DNA of 64,000 nt from an uncultured Opitutaceae bacterium (GCA_903929355.1 CAIYUN010000072.1:1-64000), one strand, 5' to 3'. Counted from the first letter of the stretch, positions 40,205 to 49,350 are shown. A program made the numbers and translations. The notes: a model not told the origin generated them from the letters alone.

Positions 40205-40693
40205 TCAGGGGGCGACGGTAAGCCGTGTGGTGGGCGCGTCGCCGCCGTCGAGCAGGAAGCCCTGCTCCTTGTAGCAACGCAGCATGAAATGGGTGGAGGT
40301 CGAGAGGACGCCCTCAACGCTGGAGAGCTTCTCCGACACGAACGCCGCCACCTTTTGCAGGGACGGCCCCTTGACGAAGACGAGCAGGTCGTAGCCGCCG
40401 GACATGAGGTAGCAGGACTCGACCTCGTCGAAGCGCGCGATGCGCTCGGCGAAGCGGTTGAACCCGCCCCCGCGCTCGGGCGTGACCTTGACCTCGATGA
40501 CCGCGCGCACGGCGGCGGCGGCGGCGGCCTCGTGGGAGAGATCGAGCACCGGGCGCCAGCCGAGGAAGATTTTATCTTTCTTCAACTGCTCCAGATGCTG
40601 TTCAACCTGGGCGACCGACAGCCCCGCGACCGACGCCATTTGCGCGGACGTGAGACTCCCGCCTTCGAGGAGCAGCTTGAGCACTGGGTTCAT
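40205..40693 (-). CDS. Lrp/AsnC family transcriptional regulator
   Basis: MNPVLKLLLEGGSLTSAQMASVAGLSVAQVEQHLEQLKKDKIF... with C-terminal RAM-like ligand domain. Confidence 0.85.
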   Translation of the reverse strand: MNPVLKLLLEGGSLTSAQMASVAGLSVAQVEQHLEQLKKDKIFLGWRPVLDLSHEAAAAAAVRAVIEVKVTPERGGGFNRFAERIARFDEVESCYLMSGGYDLLVFVKGPSLQKVAAFVSEKLSSVEGVLSTSTHFMLRCYKEQGFLLDGGDAPTTRLTVAP

Positions 40694-40719
40694 AGGGACC
40701 GAGATTAAACCCGAAACTT

Positions 40720-40835
40720 GAACCACTAATCCACACTAATTTTCACTGATAAGGATCCGGACCTCCATTCACCGGCTGTGGCAGCCGGCATCCAATGATT
40801 GGAAATTAGTGTTCATTAGTGTCCATTAGTGGTTT
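40720..40835. repeat. inverted repeat of CACTAAT-unit arms enclosing a CCGGCTG-TGG-CAGCCGG hairpin (40772-40788), in the divergent lrp/ffh intergenic region
   Basis: gaaccactaatccacactaattttcactgat ... aattagtgttcattagtgtccattagtggtttc. Confidence 0.85.
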
Positions 40836-40848
40836 CAACTCCGGCTCC

Positions 40849-42201
40849 ATGTTCGAGTCCCTCACCGACAAACTTTCCTCCGCCCTGCGCCACCTCCGCG
40901 GGGTGGGCCAGCTCTCCGAGGCCAACATGGCCGAGGCGCTCCAGGAGGTGCGCACGGCCCTCCTCGCCGCCGATGTGCATTTCAAGGTCGCCCGCGAGTT
41001 CGTCGAGCGCGTCCAGGCCCAGTGCGTCGGCCAGGCGGTCCTCAAGGGCGTCGCCCCCGGCCAGCAGGTCGTCAAGATCATCCATGACGAGCTCGTCCGC
41101 CTCCTCGGCGAGGGCGCGACCGGGCTCTCCGCCGCCCGTCCGCTGCGCATCCTGCTCGTCGGCCTCCACGGCTCGGGCAAGACCACCTCCACCGCCAAGC
41201 TCGGCAAGCTCCTCAAAAAGCGCGGCTACACCACGCCCTTTGTTGTCGGGTGCGACGTTTACCGTCCCGCCGCCATCGACCAGCTGGAGATTCTCGCCCA
41301 GCAGGAGGCGCTGGGTTTTTACGCGGATCGCGTCTCGAAGGACGTGCCGGCCATCGGCGCCGCCGGGCTCGCCGCCGCCCAGGCCGCCAACGCCGACGCC
41401 ATCCTCTTCGACACCGCCGGCCGCCTCCAGATCGACCAGGGCTTGATCGAGGAGGTGAAACGGCTCAGCGCCCGCATCTCGCCCGACGAAATCCTGCTGG
41501 TCGCCGACGGCGCGCTCGGGCAGGAGGCCGTCAACGTGGCGAAGGCGTTCCACGAAGCGCTCGCCCTCACCGGGCTCATCCTCACCAAGCTGGACGGAGA
41601 CGCACGCGGGGGCGCGGCGCTCTCCATCAAGAGCATCACCGGCGTGCCGATCAAATTCGTGGGCACCGGGGAGAAGACGGGCGACTTTGACACCTTTCAC
41701 CCCGACCGCCTGGCCTCGCGCATCCTCGGCATGGGCGATGTGGTCTCGCTGGTGGAGAAGGCGCAGGAGCACATGGATGAGAAGGAGGCGGAGCGCATGG
41801 CGGAGAAAATGCGCAAGGCCGACTTCAACCTGGAGGACTTCCTCGCGCAGATGCGGCAGATGAAAAAACTTGGCTCCATCCAAAGCATCATGGGCATGAT
41901 GCCCGGCATGAGCGGGATGCAGATCCCGGACGGAGCCGAGGCGCAAATGGGCCGCACCGAGGCGATCATCCTCTCGATGACCCCCCAGGAACGCCGCAAA
42001 CCCGACCTGCTCAACGGCAGTCGCCGCAAACGCATTGCCGACGGCTCCGGCACCAAGATCGTCGAGGTCAACCAGCTGATGAAACAGTTCCAGCAGATGC
42101 AGCAGATGATGAAGATGATGAAAGGCGGCGGCAGCGGCATGAAGAAGATGATGCGCCAGATGGAGGCGATGAAGGGCAAGGGCGGGTTTCCGGGGCTGTG
42201 A
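40849..42201 (+). CDS. ffh: signal recognition particle protein Ffh
   Basis: [27 protein letters not shown]...[21 protein letters not shown]...[33 protein letters not shown]-domain [30 protein letters not shown]. Confidence 0.97.
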   Translation: MFESLTDKLSSALRHLRGVGQLSEANMAEALQEVRTALLAADVHFKVAREFVERVQAQCVGQAVLKGVAPGQQVVKIIHDELVRLLGEGATGLSAARPLRILLVGLHGSGKTTSTAKLGKLLKKRGYTTPFVVGCDVYRPAAIDQLEILAQQEALGFYADRVSKDVPAIGAAGLAAAQAANADAILFDTAGRLQIDQGLIEEVKRLSARISPDEILLVADGALGQEAVNVAKAFHEALALTGLILTKLDGDARGGAALSIKSITGVPIKFVGTGEKTGDFDTFHPDRLASRILGMGDVVSLVEKAQEHMDEKEAERMAEKMRKADFNLEDFLAQMRQMKKLGSIQSIMGMMPGMSGMQIPDGAEAQMGRTEAIILSMTPQERRKPDLLNGSRRKRIADGSGTKIVEVNQLMKQFQQMQQMMKMMKGGGSGMKKMMRQMEAMKGKGGFPGL

Positions 42202-42232
42202 GACGAGAGGCTTCCTTGATTCACGAAGAACA

Positions 42233-42970
42233 ATGAGCTTCACCGAAGACCGCGCGCTCTGGTTGCACCAACATTACCTTTGGCTGGAGACGAACCTCCC
42301 GAAGAGGGCATCGAGGCCAGCCTACGAGATCATCCTGCCCGCCGACGCGCATTTTCCTATGCGAAACACCCGCGATCACGCGTTTGCGACCGCCATCTTT
42401 GCACGCATCAAGGAGCTCATGGGTATGGCGGACTGGCCGTGCGAACTCCATTCCAACCAGACTGCACAAGCAACCCTGCAGAAGGCATTGGCGGAGTCCA
42501 ACCCATGGGGTGGCTTTCAGCCGGGGCCCGGCGCTGCAGGGCTCTTTTCAAGTGGGGACAAAGTGATCATCCGTTATGGAGAAGAGTTGTTGCAGAATCC
42601 GGTCGCATTGGTGGCGGTGCTGACGCATGAGCTTTGCCACTACCTAAACGCCTGTATCCTGACAGAACCTCCGGCCACTTGGAAAGAACTGGAGCCGTTG
42701 ACCGACCTTGCGGCCGTGGTGGAAGGATACGGTGTCTTTCTCTGCAATGCCGCCTTCAGTTTCAGCCAGTTCACCCGGCATGACCGCCAAGGCTGGCGAT
42801 CGCAAAGTCTGGGGTATCTCAATGAAGCAGAGTTGGGGTATGCGCTGGGCATTTTCTGTGTCCACCGGCACATAGATCCCGACCTCATTGGAAGGCATCT
42901 GAAACTCAATCCTCAGGAAGTGTTTTATGACTCCATCGGCTACATCGAGGAACTTGAGCAGGCGAAGTGA
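42233..42970 (+). CDS. hypothetical protein with an HExxH-type motif (putative zinc metallopeptidase-like)
   Basis: VALVAVLTHELCHYLNACIL ... EPLTDLAAVVEGYGVFLCNAAF. Confidence 0.6.
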   Translation: MSFTEDRALWLHQHYLWLETNLPKRASRPAYEIILPADAHFPMRNTRDHAFATAIFARIKELMGMADWPCELHSNQTAQATLQKALAESNPWGGFQPGPGAAGLFSSGDKVIIRYGEELLQNPVALVAVLTHELCHYLNACILTEPPATWKELEPLTDLAAVVEGYGVFLCNAAFSFSQFTRHDRQGWRSQSLGYLNEAELGYALGIFCVHRHIDPDLIGRHLKLNPQEVFYDSIGYIEELEQAK

Positions 42971-42987
42971 CGCATTGAATCCTGCCC

Positions 42988-43617
42988 ATGCCAATTACGG
43001 TACGCCTTACCCCCAAGAAACTCCGCCGCGCTGAAGCCCACCTTCGCGCCGCCGACCCTGTCATGGCGGATCTCATCGCGCGGCACGGACCATGCCGGCT
43101 GGGCAAGCGTGAGGGCTCGCCGTTTGAATCGTTGGCGGGAGCGATCATCGGCCAGCAGCTCTCCACCAAGGCGGCCGCCACCATCCGGGGCCGCGTGGCC
43201 GCGCTGGCGGGACCAAGGTTTGAACCGGCCGCGATCTTGGCGCGGAGCGTGGAGGAGCTGCGGACGGCGGGGCTGTCGGGTGCGAAGACCCGTTATATTC
43301 GCGAGCTGTCTGAAAAGGTGGTGGCGGGCGAGTTCTCGTTCGAGACGGTGGCCGGCCTCGACGACGAGGCCGCGATCACCGCGTTGACGGAGCTGTCCGG
43401 CATCGGCCGCTGGACGGCGGAAATGTTTCTGCTCTTCCATCTCCAGCGGGCGGACGTACTCGCACTCGGCGATGGCGGCCTGCAACGCGCCGCCCAGCAG
43501 CTTTACGCGCGCCGACGAAACCAAGCTGATGTGCTCGCCAAGGCCGGCGAACCGTGGCGGCCGTATCGCTCGGTGGCGTCCTGGTACCTGTGGCGGTCGC
43601 TCGACAACGAGGGGTGA
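42988..43617 (+). CDS. DNA-3-methyladenine glycosylase II (HhH-GPD, AlkA-like)
   Basis: FESLAGAIIGQQLSTKAAATIRGRVAAL...LTELSGIGRWTAEMFLLFHLQRADVLALGDGGLQRA. Confidence 0.9.
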   Translation: MPITVRLTPKKLRRAEAHLRAADPVMADLIARHGPCRLGKREGSPFESLAGAIIGQQLSTKAAATIRGRVAALAGPRFEPAAILARSVEELRTAGLSGAKTRYIRELSEKVVAGEFSFETVAGLDDEAAITALTELSGIGRWTAEMFLLFHLQRADVLALGDGGLQRAAQQLYARRRNQADVLAKAGEPWRPYRSVASWYLWRSLDNEG

Positions 43618-43640
43618 GATTCGCCTGCGGCATGCTGGTG

Positions 43641-43744
43641 GTGACGCATTTTGAAATGCCACCACAACGGTGGGGGCGGCTCTCCGAGCCGTCCGCGGAC
43701 GCCACGGAGTGGCGTCCCTACCCAAGGACGGCAAAATGCGTCAC
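43641..43744. repeat. compound palindromic element: 13-bp terminal inverted repeats GTGACGCATTTTG/CAAAATGCGTCAC enclosing two hairpins
   Basis: Inner hairpins ggcggctc-tcc-gagccgtcc (43677-) and ggacgccac-gga-gtggcgtcc (43697-43717). Confidence 0.8.
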
Positions 43745-43842
43745 GACCGGCTTGCACGGTCGGTTTTTCCGGTTATCAATCGGCTCAGGATGAGTTCGAC
43801 GCGGGGTGAGGGCACCCCGCCCACATTATTCCCCGCCTCCCC

Positions 43843-44973
43843 ATGAACCCCACCCTGCTCCCCACGGTTTCCCGCCGCGAATTTGTCCGCCACGCCGCCC
43901 TGGCCGGCGCCGCCCTGGCGCTGCCCCGTCTCTCCCGGGCCGCCGACGCACCTCCGCCGGGCCGCAAGCTCGGCATCGCGCTCGCCGGCCTCGGCGGTTA
44001 CGCCACCGGCCAGCTCCTGCCCGCCTTGCAGCAAACCCAGAATTGCAAACTGGTCGGAGTCGTCACCCGCGATCCCGCCGGCAAGGGCAAACGCTGGGCC
44101 CAGGGGGCCGGCGCCGGTTTTCCCGAGAAAAACATCTACACCCTGGAGACGATGCACCAGATGGCGGACAACCCCGACATCGACATTGTCTACGTGGTCA
44201 CGCCCAACGGCCTCCACGCCGAATATGCCATCCTCGCCGCCATGGCCGGCAAGCACGTCATCTCCGAAAAGCCCATGGCCTGCACGGTCGCCGAGTGCGA
44301 CGCCATGATCCGCGCCTGCGAGTCCATGAAACGGACGCTCTCCATCGGCTACCGCCTGCATTACGACCCCTACAATCTCAAGCTCATGAGCCTGGGGCAG
44401 GACCCGGACTTCGGCCCCTTCACCAGCATGCACGGCGACGACAGCTGGTTCATGGGCAACGAGCAGTGGCGCATGCAGCACAAGCTTTCCGGCGGCGGCC
44501 CCCTCATGGACGTGGGCATCTATGTCGTCCACGGCGCCATCATGGCCGCCCACGCCTACCCCATCGCCATCACCGCCATCGAGCGCCCCAAGGCCCGGCC
44601 GGACTTTTTCAAGACCGTGGAGGAGGGCATCGAGTGGACCATGGAGTTTCCCGGCGGCGTCACGGCAAAATGCACCTCGAGCTACAATGAAAACTTCAAC
44701 CGCTTCCATGCCGAGGGGCCCAAAGGCTGGGTGGACATGCCCTCGGCCTTCGGCTACAACGGCCTGCAGATGAACACGAGCAAAGGCCCGGTCATTTTCC
44801 CGACGGTCAATCAGCAGGCGCTGCACATGGACGCCATCGCCCGGGCGATCCTCGACGGCGCCCCCTCGCCGGTCCCGGGCGACATCGGCCGGCACGACAT
44901 GGTCATCATCGAGGCGATCTATAAGTCCGCGCAGCTCGGCGGGAAGCGGGTGGAGCTGGATTACACGGTGTGA
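43843..44973 (+). CDS. Gfo/Idh/MocA family oxidoreductase with TAT-like signal
   Basis: SRREFVRHAALAGAALALPRLSRAAD; LGIALAGLGGYATGQLLPAL...VYVVTPNGLHAEYAILAAMAGKHVISEKPMACTVAECDAMI. Confidence 0.9.
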   Translation: MNPTLLPTVSRREFVRHAALAGAALALPRLSRAADAPPPGRKLGIALAGLGGYATGQLLPALQQTQNCKLVGVVTRDPAGKGKRWAQGAGAGFPEKNIYTLETMHQMADNPDIDIVYVVTPNGLHAEYAILAAMAGKHVISEKPMACTVAECDAMIRACESMKRTLSIGYRLHYDPYNLKLMSLGQDPDFGPFTSMHGDDSWFMGNEQWRMQHKLSGGGPLMDVGIYVVHGAIMAAHAYPIAITAIERPKARPDFFKTVEEGIEWTMEFPGGVTAKCTSSYNENFNRFHAEGPKGWVDMPSAFGYNGLQMNTSKGPVIFPTVNQQALHMDAIARAILDGAPSPVPGDIGRHDMVIIEAIYKSAQLGGKRVELDYTV

Positions 44974-44983
44974 CCTGCGGGCA

Positions 44984-45150
44984 GGACAAACAGGATTTGA
45001 ACAGAAGATAACGAAGGAAACGAAGCGACCGGATTGGTCGGTCTGGAAGGAGAAACTTTTCCAGAGGTCTGATATGAACCACCAATGGATACTGATGAAC
45101 AGTAATTCTGGGGATCAGATTAGTGCAAATTAGTGCAGATTAGTGGTTCC
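44984..45150. repeat. composite intergenic repeats: ggacaaacaggatttgaacagaagataacgaaggaaacgaag (44984-45025) and ATTAGTG-family inverted arms (45075-45106 / 45118-45150)
   Basis: Same unit family as 40720..40835; first part resembles the 36204 and 47247 repeats. Confidence 0.7.
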
Positions 45151-45246
45151 AGGTTTTGGTTTGGCACGTCGTGAACAGGCACTGGCTGCAATCGATCAAG
45201 CCAAATGCGGGCTCGCTGCGCGACCGAAGGGGGTCCATCGTGCCGC

Positions 45247-47232
45247 ATGGAAAAACTGCCGTTCGCCGCCCTTGGTCTCTCGCCCGATGCCCTCAAGGCC
45301 GTGGCCAAGATGGGATTTGAGGAGGCCTCCCCCATCCAAACCGCCGTCATCCCCGCGATTCTCGCGGGGCGCGATGTCGTTGGCCAGTCCTCGACCGGCT
45401 CGGGCAAGACTGCCGCCTTCGCGCTCCCGGCCATCGAACGCGTGGACCCCAAGCTCCGCGCGGTGCAGGTGCTCATCCTCTGCCCCACCCGCGAGTTGGC
45501 GGTGCAGGTCGCCGAGGAGGTCGGCAAGCTCTCGTTCTTCAAGCGCGGCCTGCAGGCGGTGCCGATCTACGGCGGACAGAGCTACGAGCGGCAGTTCCGC
45601 GCCCTGGCGGCCGGCGCCCAGATCGTGATCGGCACCCCGGGCCGGGTGATGGACCACATGGACCGCGGCACCCTGCGGCTCGACGCGCTCAAGCTGGTGG
45701 TCCTCGACGAGACCGACCGCATGCTCGACATGGGCTTCCGTGACGACATCGAGAAAATCCTCAAGGCCGTGCCCGCGACCCGGCAGTTGCTGTTTTTCTC
45801 GGCCACGATCCCGCGTCTGATCCAGGACCTGATCAGCCGCTACTCGAAGGACCCGGCCTGGATCAAGATCGAGTCGGTCGCACAAAACGCGCCGCAGGTG
45901 GATCAGGTCTATTTCGAGGTGGACCGCCGATCCAAGATCGAGGCGCTCACCCGGCTCATTGACGTGCACGACTTCCGCTACGGTCTCATCTTCTGCAGCA
46001 CCAAGATCATGGTGGACGAGCTCGACGAGCACCTGCACGCGCGCGGCTACGCGACGGACCGGCTGCACGGCGACCTCTCCCAAATGCAACGTGACCGCGT
46101 GATGGACAAATTCCGCCGGCGCGGGTTCGAGTTTCTCGTGGCGACGGACGTCGCGGCGCGCGGACTCGATGTGGACGACCTGGAGGTGGTGTTCAACTTC
46201 GACCTCCCCAACGACGCCGAGGACTACACCCATCGCATCGGTCGCACGGGCCGCGCGGGGAAGTCGGGCCGGGCGTTCACCTTTGTCTCCGGGCAGGAGA
46301 TCTACAAGCTCCAGAGCATGGTGCGCTGGGCGCGGCTGAACATCCGCCGCGAGCGCATCCCGTCGCTGGACGAGGTGGACGAGGCGCGCGCCAACGTGTT
46401 TTTCGACAAGATCCGCGCCACGCTGGAGGCGAAGGAGTTCAAGCCGCACGACCGGATGATCGACCGGCTGCTCGACCAGGGACATGCCAGCACGGACATC
46501 TGCTCGGCGTTGATTCACCTGCTGCAAGGCGGCACGGGCGCCCCGGCGCCCGCGGCGGGCAAACGACCAAAGCCCGCCATCGCCGACGCGGACGCGCGCC
46601 CGAAGGCGCGCTATGGTGGTCCCCTGCCCCACGCCGCCATCCCCAAGCCCGCGATGCAGCCGGTGCCCGCCAAGCCCGCCGTTGCGGTCACTGCCGCCTC
46701 CCCGGAGCCCAAGAAAATCAAGCCCTTCATTCATGCGGCTCCGAAAAAGGTGGAGCGCGTTGACCCCAACGCGCTGGGCGGAACCATCACCACCCCACCC
46801 GCCGACGCCAAGGCGATGGCCCGGCCAGCCCCGCCAGCCGAGGCACCCGCCCATCCGACACCCACCACCCCTTCCTCGCCGCGCCAGAGCGCAGCGACGG
46901 CGGGAGCCCTTCCTCCCTCCGCCACGCCCACCGCGCCGCCGCCGCGCAAATCCAAATACGAGCGCCAGCCGCGCACCGGCCGCGAGCCGGGCATGACCAC
47001 CATCCGCCTGAATGTCGGCCGGGCCCAGCTCGTCACACCGGGCGACATCGTGGGGAAAATCTCCGGGATCACCCGGCTGCCCGCCGGCGTCGTGGGCGCG
47101 ATCGACATCCACGAGGACCACACCTTCGCCGATGTCGCCTCGGCTGACGCAGCCTTTATCGTGAAAAAGCTTGAAGGCATCCCCCTCAAGGACGTGACGC
47201 TCGCCCCGACCCTGGCGGGAAAGGCGGAATGA
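45247..47232 (+). CDS. DEAD/DEAH-box RNA helicase with C-terminal DbpA/CsdA-type RNA-binding domain
   Basis: SSTGSGKTAAFALPAIE, VVLDETDRMLDMGF, FFSATIPRL, ATDVAARGLDVDDLEVVFNFDLPNDAEDYTHRIGRTGRAG. Confidence 0.94.
   Translation: MEKLPFAALGLSPDALKAVAKMGFEEASPIQTAVIPAILAGRDVVGQSSTGSGKTAAFALPAIERVDPKLRAVQVLILCPTRELAVQVAEEVGKLSFFKRGLQAVPIYGGQSYERQFRALAAGAQIVIGTPGRVMDHMDRGTLRLDALKLVVLDETDRMLDMGFRDDIEKILKAVPATRQLLFFSATIPRLIQDLISRYSKDPAWIKIESVAQNAPQVDQVYFEVDRRSKIEALTRLIDVHDFRYGLIFCSTKIMVDELDEHLHARGYATDRLHGDLSQMQRDRVMDKFRRRGFEFLVATDVAARGLDVDDLEVVFNFDLPNDAEDYTHRIGRTGRAGKSGRAFTFVSGQEIYKLQSMVRWARLNIRRERIPSLDEVDEARANVFFDKIRATLEAKEFKPHDRMIDRLLDQGHASTDICSALIHLLQGGTGAPAPAAGKRPKPAIADADARPKARYGGPLPHAAIPKPAMQPVPAKPAVAVTAASPEPKKIKPFIHAAPKKVERVDPNALGGTITTPPADAKAMARPAPPAEAPAHPTPTTPSSPRQSAATAGALPPSATPTAPPPRKSKYERQPRTGREPGMTTIRLNVGRAQLVTPGDIVGKISGITRLPAGVVGAIDIHEDHTFADVASADAAFIVKKLEGIPLKDVTLAPTLAGKAE
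46749..46775. repeat. palindromic repeat family E, single copy E3 translated in frame inside the helicase gene
   Basis: GGTGGAGCGCGTTGACCCCAACGCGCT; encodes (K)VERVDPNAL in the Pro/Ala-rich linker. Confidence 0.88.
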
Positions 47233-47246
47233 GGACGGGATCGGAG

Positions 47247-47395
47247 TTTTTACAGGAGGGAACAGAGCGAACAGAGTGGAAATCAGGGAGCCGGAGAATT
47301 GCCGCTGAGCGGAAGGCCTATCACCTTTCATCTTCTCTCCTTTTTGATTCGGCCTGGGTCCCTCACCTCTGTTCCCTCCGTTGCCTCCTGTTCAA
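47247..47395. repeat. inverted repeat of ACAGAG/GGAGG-unit arms
   Basis: tttttacaggagggaacagagcgaacagag ... cctctgttccctccgttgcctcctgttc. Confidence 0.75.
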
Positions 47396-47527
47396 AATCT
47401 GTGACCGTCGTCTTTCCCGGGCGGCCGCGTGACTCGAGGGAGGCTCCTCCGCTGCTTTGGTGCGCTGGGGCAATCCTGGCTGGATGCGGGGTTGCCTATT
47501 CGGTCCGCCCCCTGCATGTTTCCGGCC

Positions 47528-48043
47528 ATGAACAACGATGTTGTCCTGGTCACCGTCAAAGGCGTCATGCCCACGCCCAACGGCTGTGCCGTGTTCCTCG
47601 GCCACGACGACAAGACGATCGTCATCTATGTGGATCATTCCGTGGGCAACGCCATCCAGATGACCCTGGCCGGGGTCAAGAAGGAGCGTCCGCTGACCCA
47701 TGATCTCATCGGGCACATCCTGCTCGGCCTCGGTGCGCGGCTCGACCACATCGTCATCAACGATGTGACCAACGGCACGTTCTTCGCCCGCATCCTCCTC
47801 CGCATGGACAACGAGCTCGGCACCAAGGTGGTCGAGATTGACGCGCGCCCCAGCGACTCAACCGTGCTGGCGCTCCAGCAGCAACGACCCATCTATGTGG
47901 CGCGCAAGGTGCTCGACTCCGTCGAGGACATGACCGAAATCCTGGAGCGGGTGCTCAAGCAGCAGGCCGACGAGGCCGCCAAACCCAAGCCCGAACCCGG
48001 CGAGGACTCGCCGCCCGAGGAGGATGAGGAGGATCCGAAGTGA
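47528..48043 (+). CDS. bifunctional nuclease family (DUF151) protein
   Basis: VILVTVKGVMPTPNGCAVFLGHDDKTIVIYVDHSVGNAIQMTL...RPLTHDLIGHILLGLGARLDHIVINDVTNGTFFARI...ARPSDSTVLALQQQRPIYVARKVLD. Confidence 0.88.
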   Translation: MNNDVVLVTVKGVMPTPNGCAVFLGHDDKTIVIYVDHSVGNAIQMTLAGVKKERPLTHDLIGHILLGLGARLDHIVINDVTNGTFFARILLRMDNELGTKVVEIDARPSDSTVLALQQQRPIYVARKVLDSVEDMTEILERVLKQQADEAAKPKPEPGEDSPPEEDEEDPK

Positions 48044-49167
48044 GGGAAGACGGCGGGGGGACAATCGCTGGCGCCGGGAAACAAGGTTCGCCCAGGAACC
48101 TGCCCGCACCCGCGATCCCGGGGCGGCCGCTCACCGCGCTCGCGCCCATGCAGGATGTCACCGACCTGGCCTTCATGCGGGTCATCGCGCATTACGGCGC
48201 GCCGGATTATTTTTTCACCGAGTTTTTCCGCGTCCATGCCACCTCGCAGCCGGAGCGGCACATCCTGCGCTCGATTGATGAAAACGACACCGGCCGGCCG
48301 GTGTTCGCCCAGCTGATCGGCGAGGATCTCGGGCACCTCGGGCGCACCGCCACCGAGCTGCTCCGCCATCCCGTCGCCGGGATTGACCTCAACCTCGGCT
48401 GTCCCGCGCCCAAGGTTTACAAGAAGAACGTCGGCGGCGGCCTCCTCCGCGACCCCGCCCGCGTCGGCGAGATCCTGGCCACCCTGCGCGCCGCCGTGCC
48501 CGGCTGCTTCACGGTGAAGATGCGGATCGGTTTCGAGGACACCGCCCACTTCGACCGCCTGCTCGACCTGGTCAACGAACACCGGGTCGACCTGCTGAGC
48601 GTGCATGGCCGCACCGTGAAGGAGATGTACCGCAGCGAGGTGCATTACGATTTCATCGCCCGCGCGGTCGCCCGGGCACGCTGTCCGGTCCTGGCCAACG
48701 GCAACATCACCTCCGCCCCCCGCGCGACCGCCGTGCTCGCCACCACCGGCGCCGCCGGGGTGATGGTGGGCCGCCACGCCATCCGCAACCCCTTTATCTT
48801 CCGCCAGTGCCGCGAGCAGTTCGGGGGTGCCCCCGAGATTTTCCGCCCCACGCTCGCCGATGTGCGCGACTACGTCGAACGCCTCTATCGGGCGACGCAG
48901 ACGCCCGAGTTGCCGGAGCGCGCCCACGTGAACAAAATGAAGAAATACCTCAACTTTGTCGGCCAGAGCGTGGATCCCGCCGGGGCGTTCCTCCACGACA
49001 TGCGCCGCACCGAGACCGAGGCTGGGCTGTTCGAAGTCTGTGACCGCCACCTGCTGGCCGAGCCGGGGCGCGAGTTTTCCCCCGAGCCCTATCCGGGCGT
49101 CATCGCGCGACCGAACTGCGAGACGCCCGACGGCGCCAGTTGCTCGCTGGACACCATCACGGCCTGA
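48040..49167 (+). CDS. tRNA-dihydrouridine synthase family protein
   Basis: LAPMQDVTDLAFMRVIAHYGAPDYFFTEFFRVH...GIDLNLGCPAPKVYKKNVGGGLLRDP...VKMRIGF...VHGRTVKEMY. Confidence 0.92.
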   Translation: MREDGGGTIAGAGKQGSPRNLPAPAIPGRPLTALAPMQDVTDLAFMRVIAHYGAPDYFFTEFFRVHATSQPERHILRSIDENDTGRPVFAQLIGEDLGHLGRTATELLRHPVAGIDLNLGCPAPKVYKKNVGGGLLRDPARVGEILATLRAAVPGCFTVKMRIGFEDTAHFDRLLDLVNEHRVDLLSVHGRTVKEMYRSEVHYDFIARAVARARCPVLANGNITSAPRATAVLATTGAAGVMVGRHAIRNPFIFRQCREQFGGAPEIFRPTLADVRDYVERLYRATQTPELPERAHVNKMKKYLNFVGQSVDPAGAFLHDMRRTETEAGLFEVCDRHLLAEPGREFSPEPYPGVIARPNCETPDGASCSLDTITA

Positions 49168-49170
49168 GGG

Positions 49171-49350
49171 ATCCGCCTACGCCAGGCTACGGCGCGCCAA
49201 CGCGCTGCCGCCCTCCGTCCAATCCTGATTGGCCTCAAAGAAGCACCAATTCGTTGTTGGCTCCGGCGAAGATCTCCCGCGCGCCTATCGGCGCGATGCA
49301 GGCTCCCGTCCTCCCTACTGATTCTTGTGCCTTTTTGTGGCGATCCTCCG
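49171..49350. repeat. composite intergenic repeat F1 (CCGCCTACGCCAGGCTACGGCGCG / CAATCCTGATTGGCCTCAAAGAAGCAC / CGCGCGCCTATCGGCGCG / TTGTGCCTTTTTGTGGC)
   Basis: Shares at least four ordered modules with 63578..63835. Confidence 0.8.
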
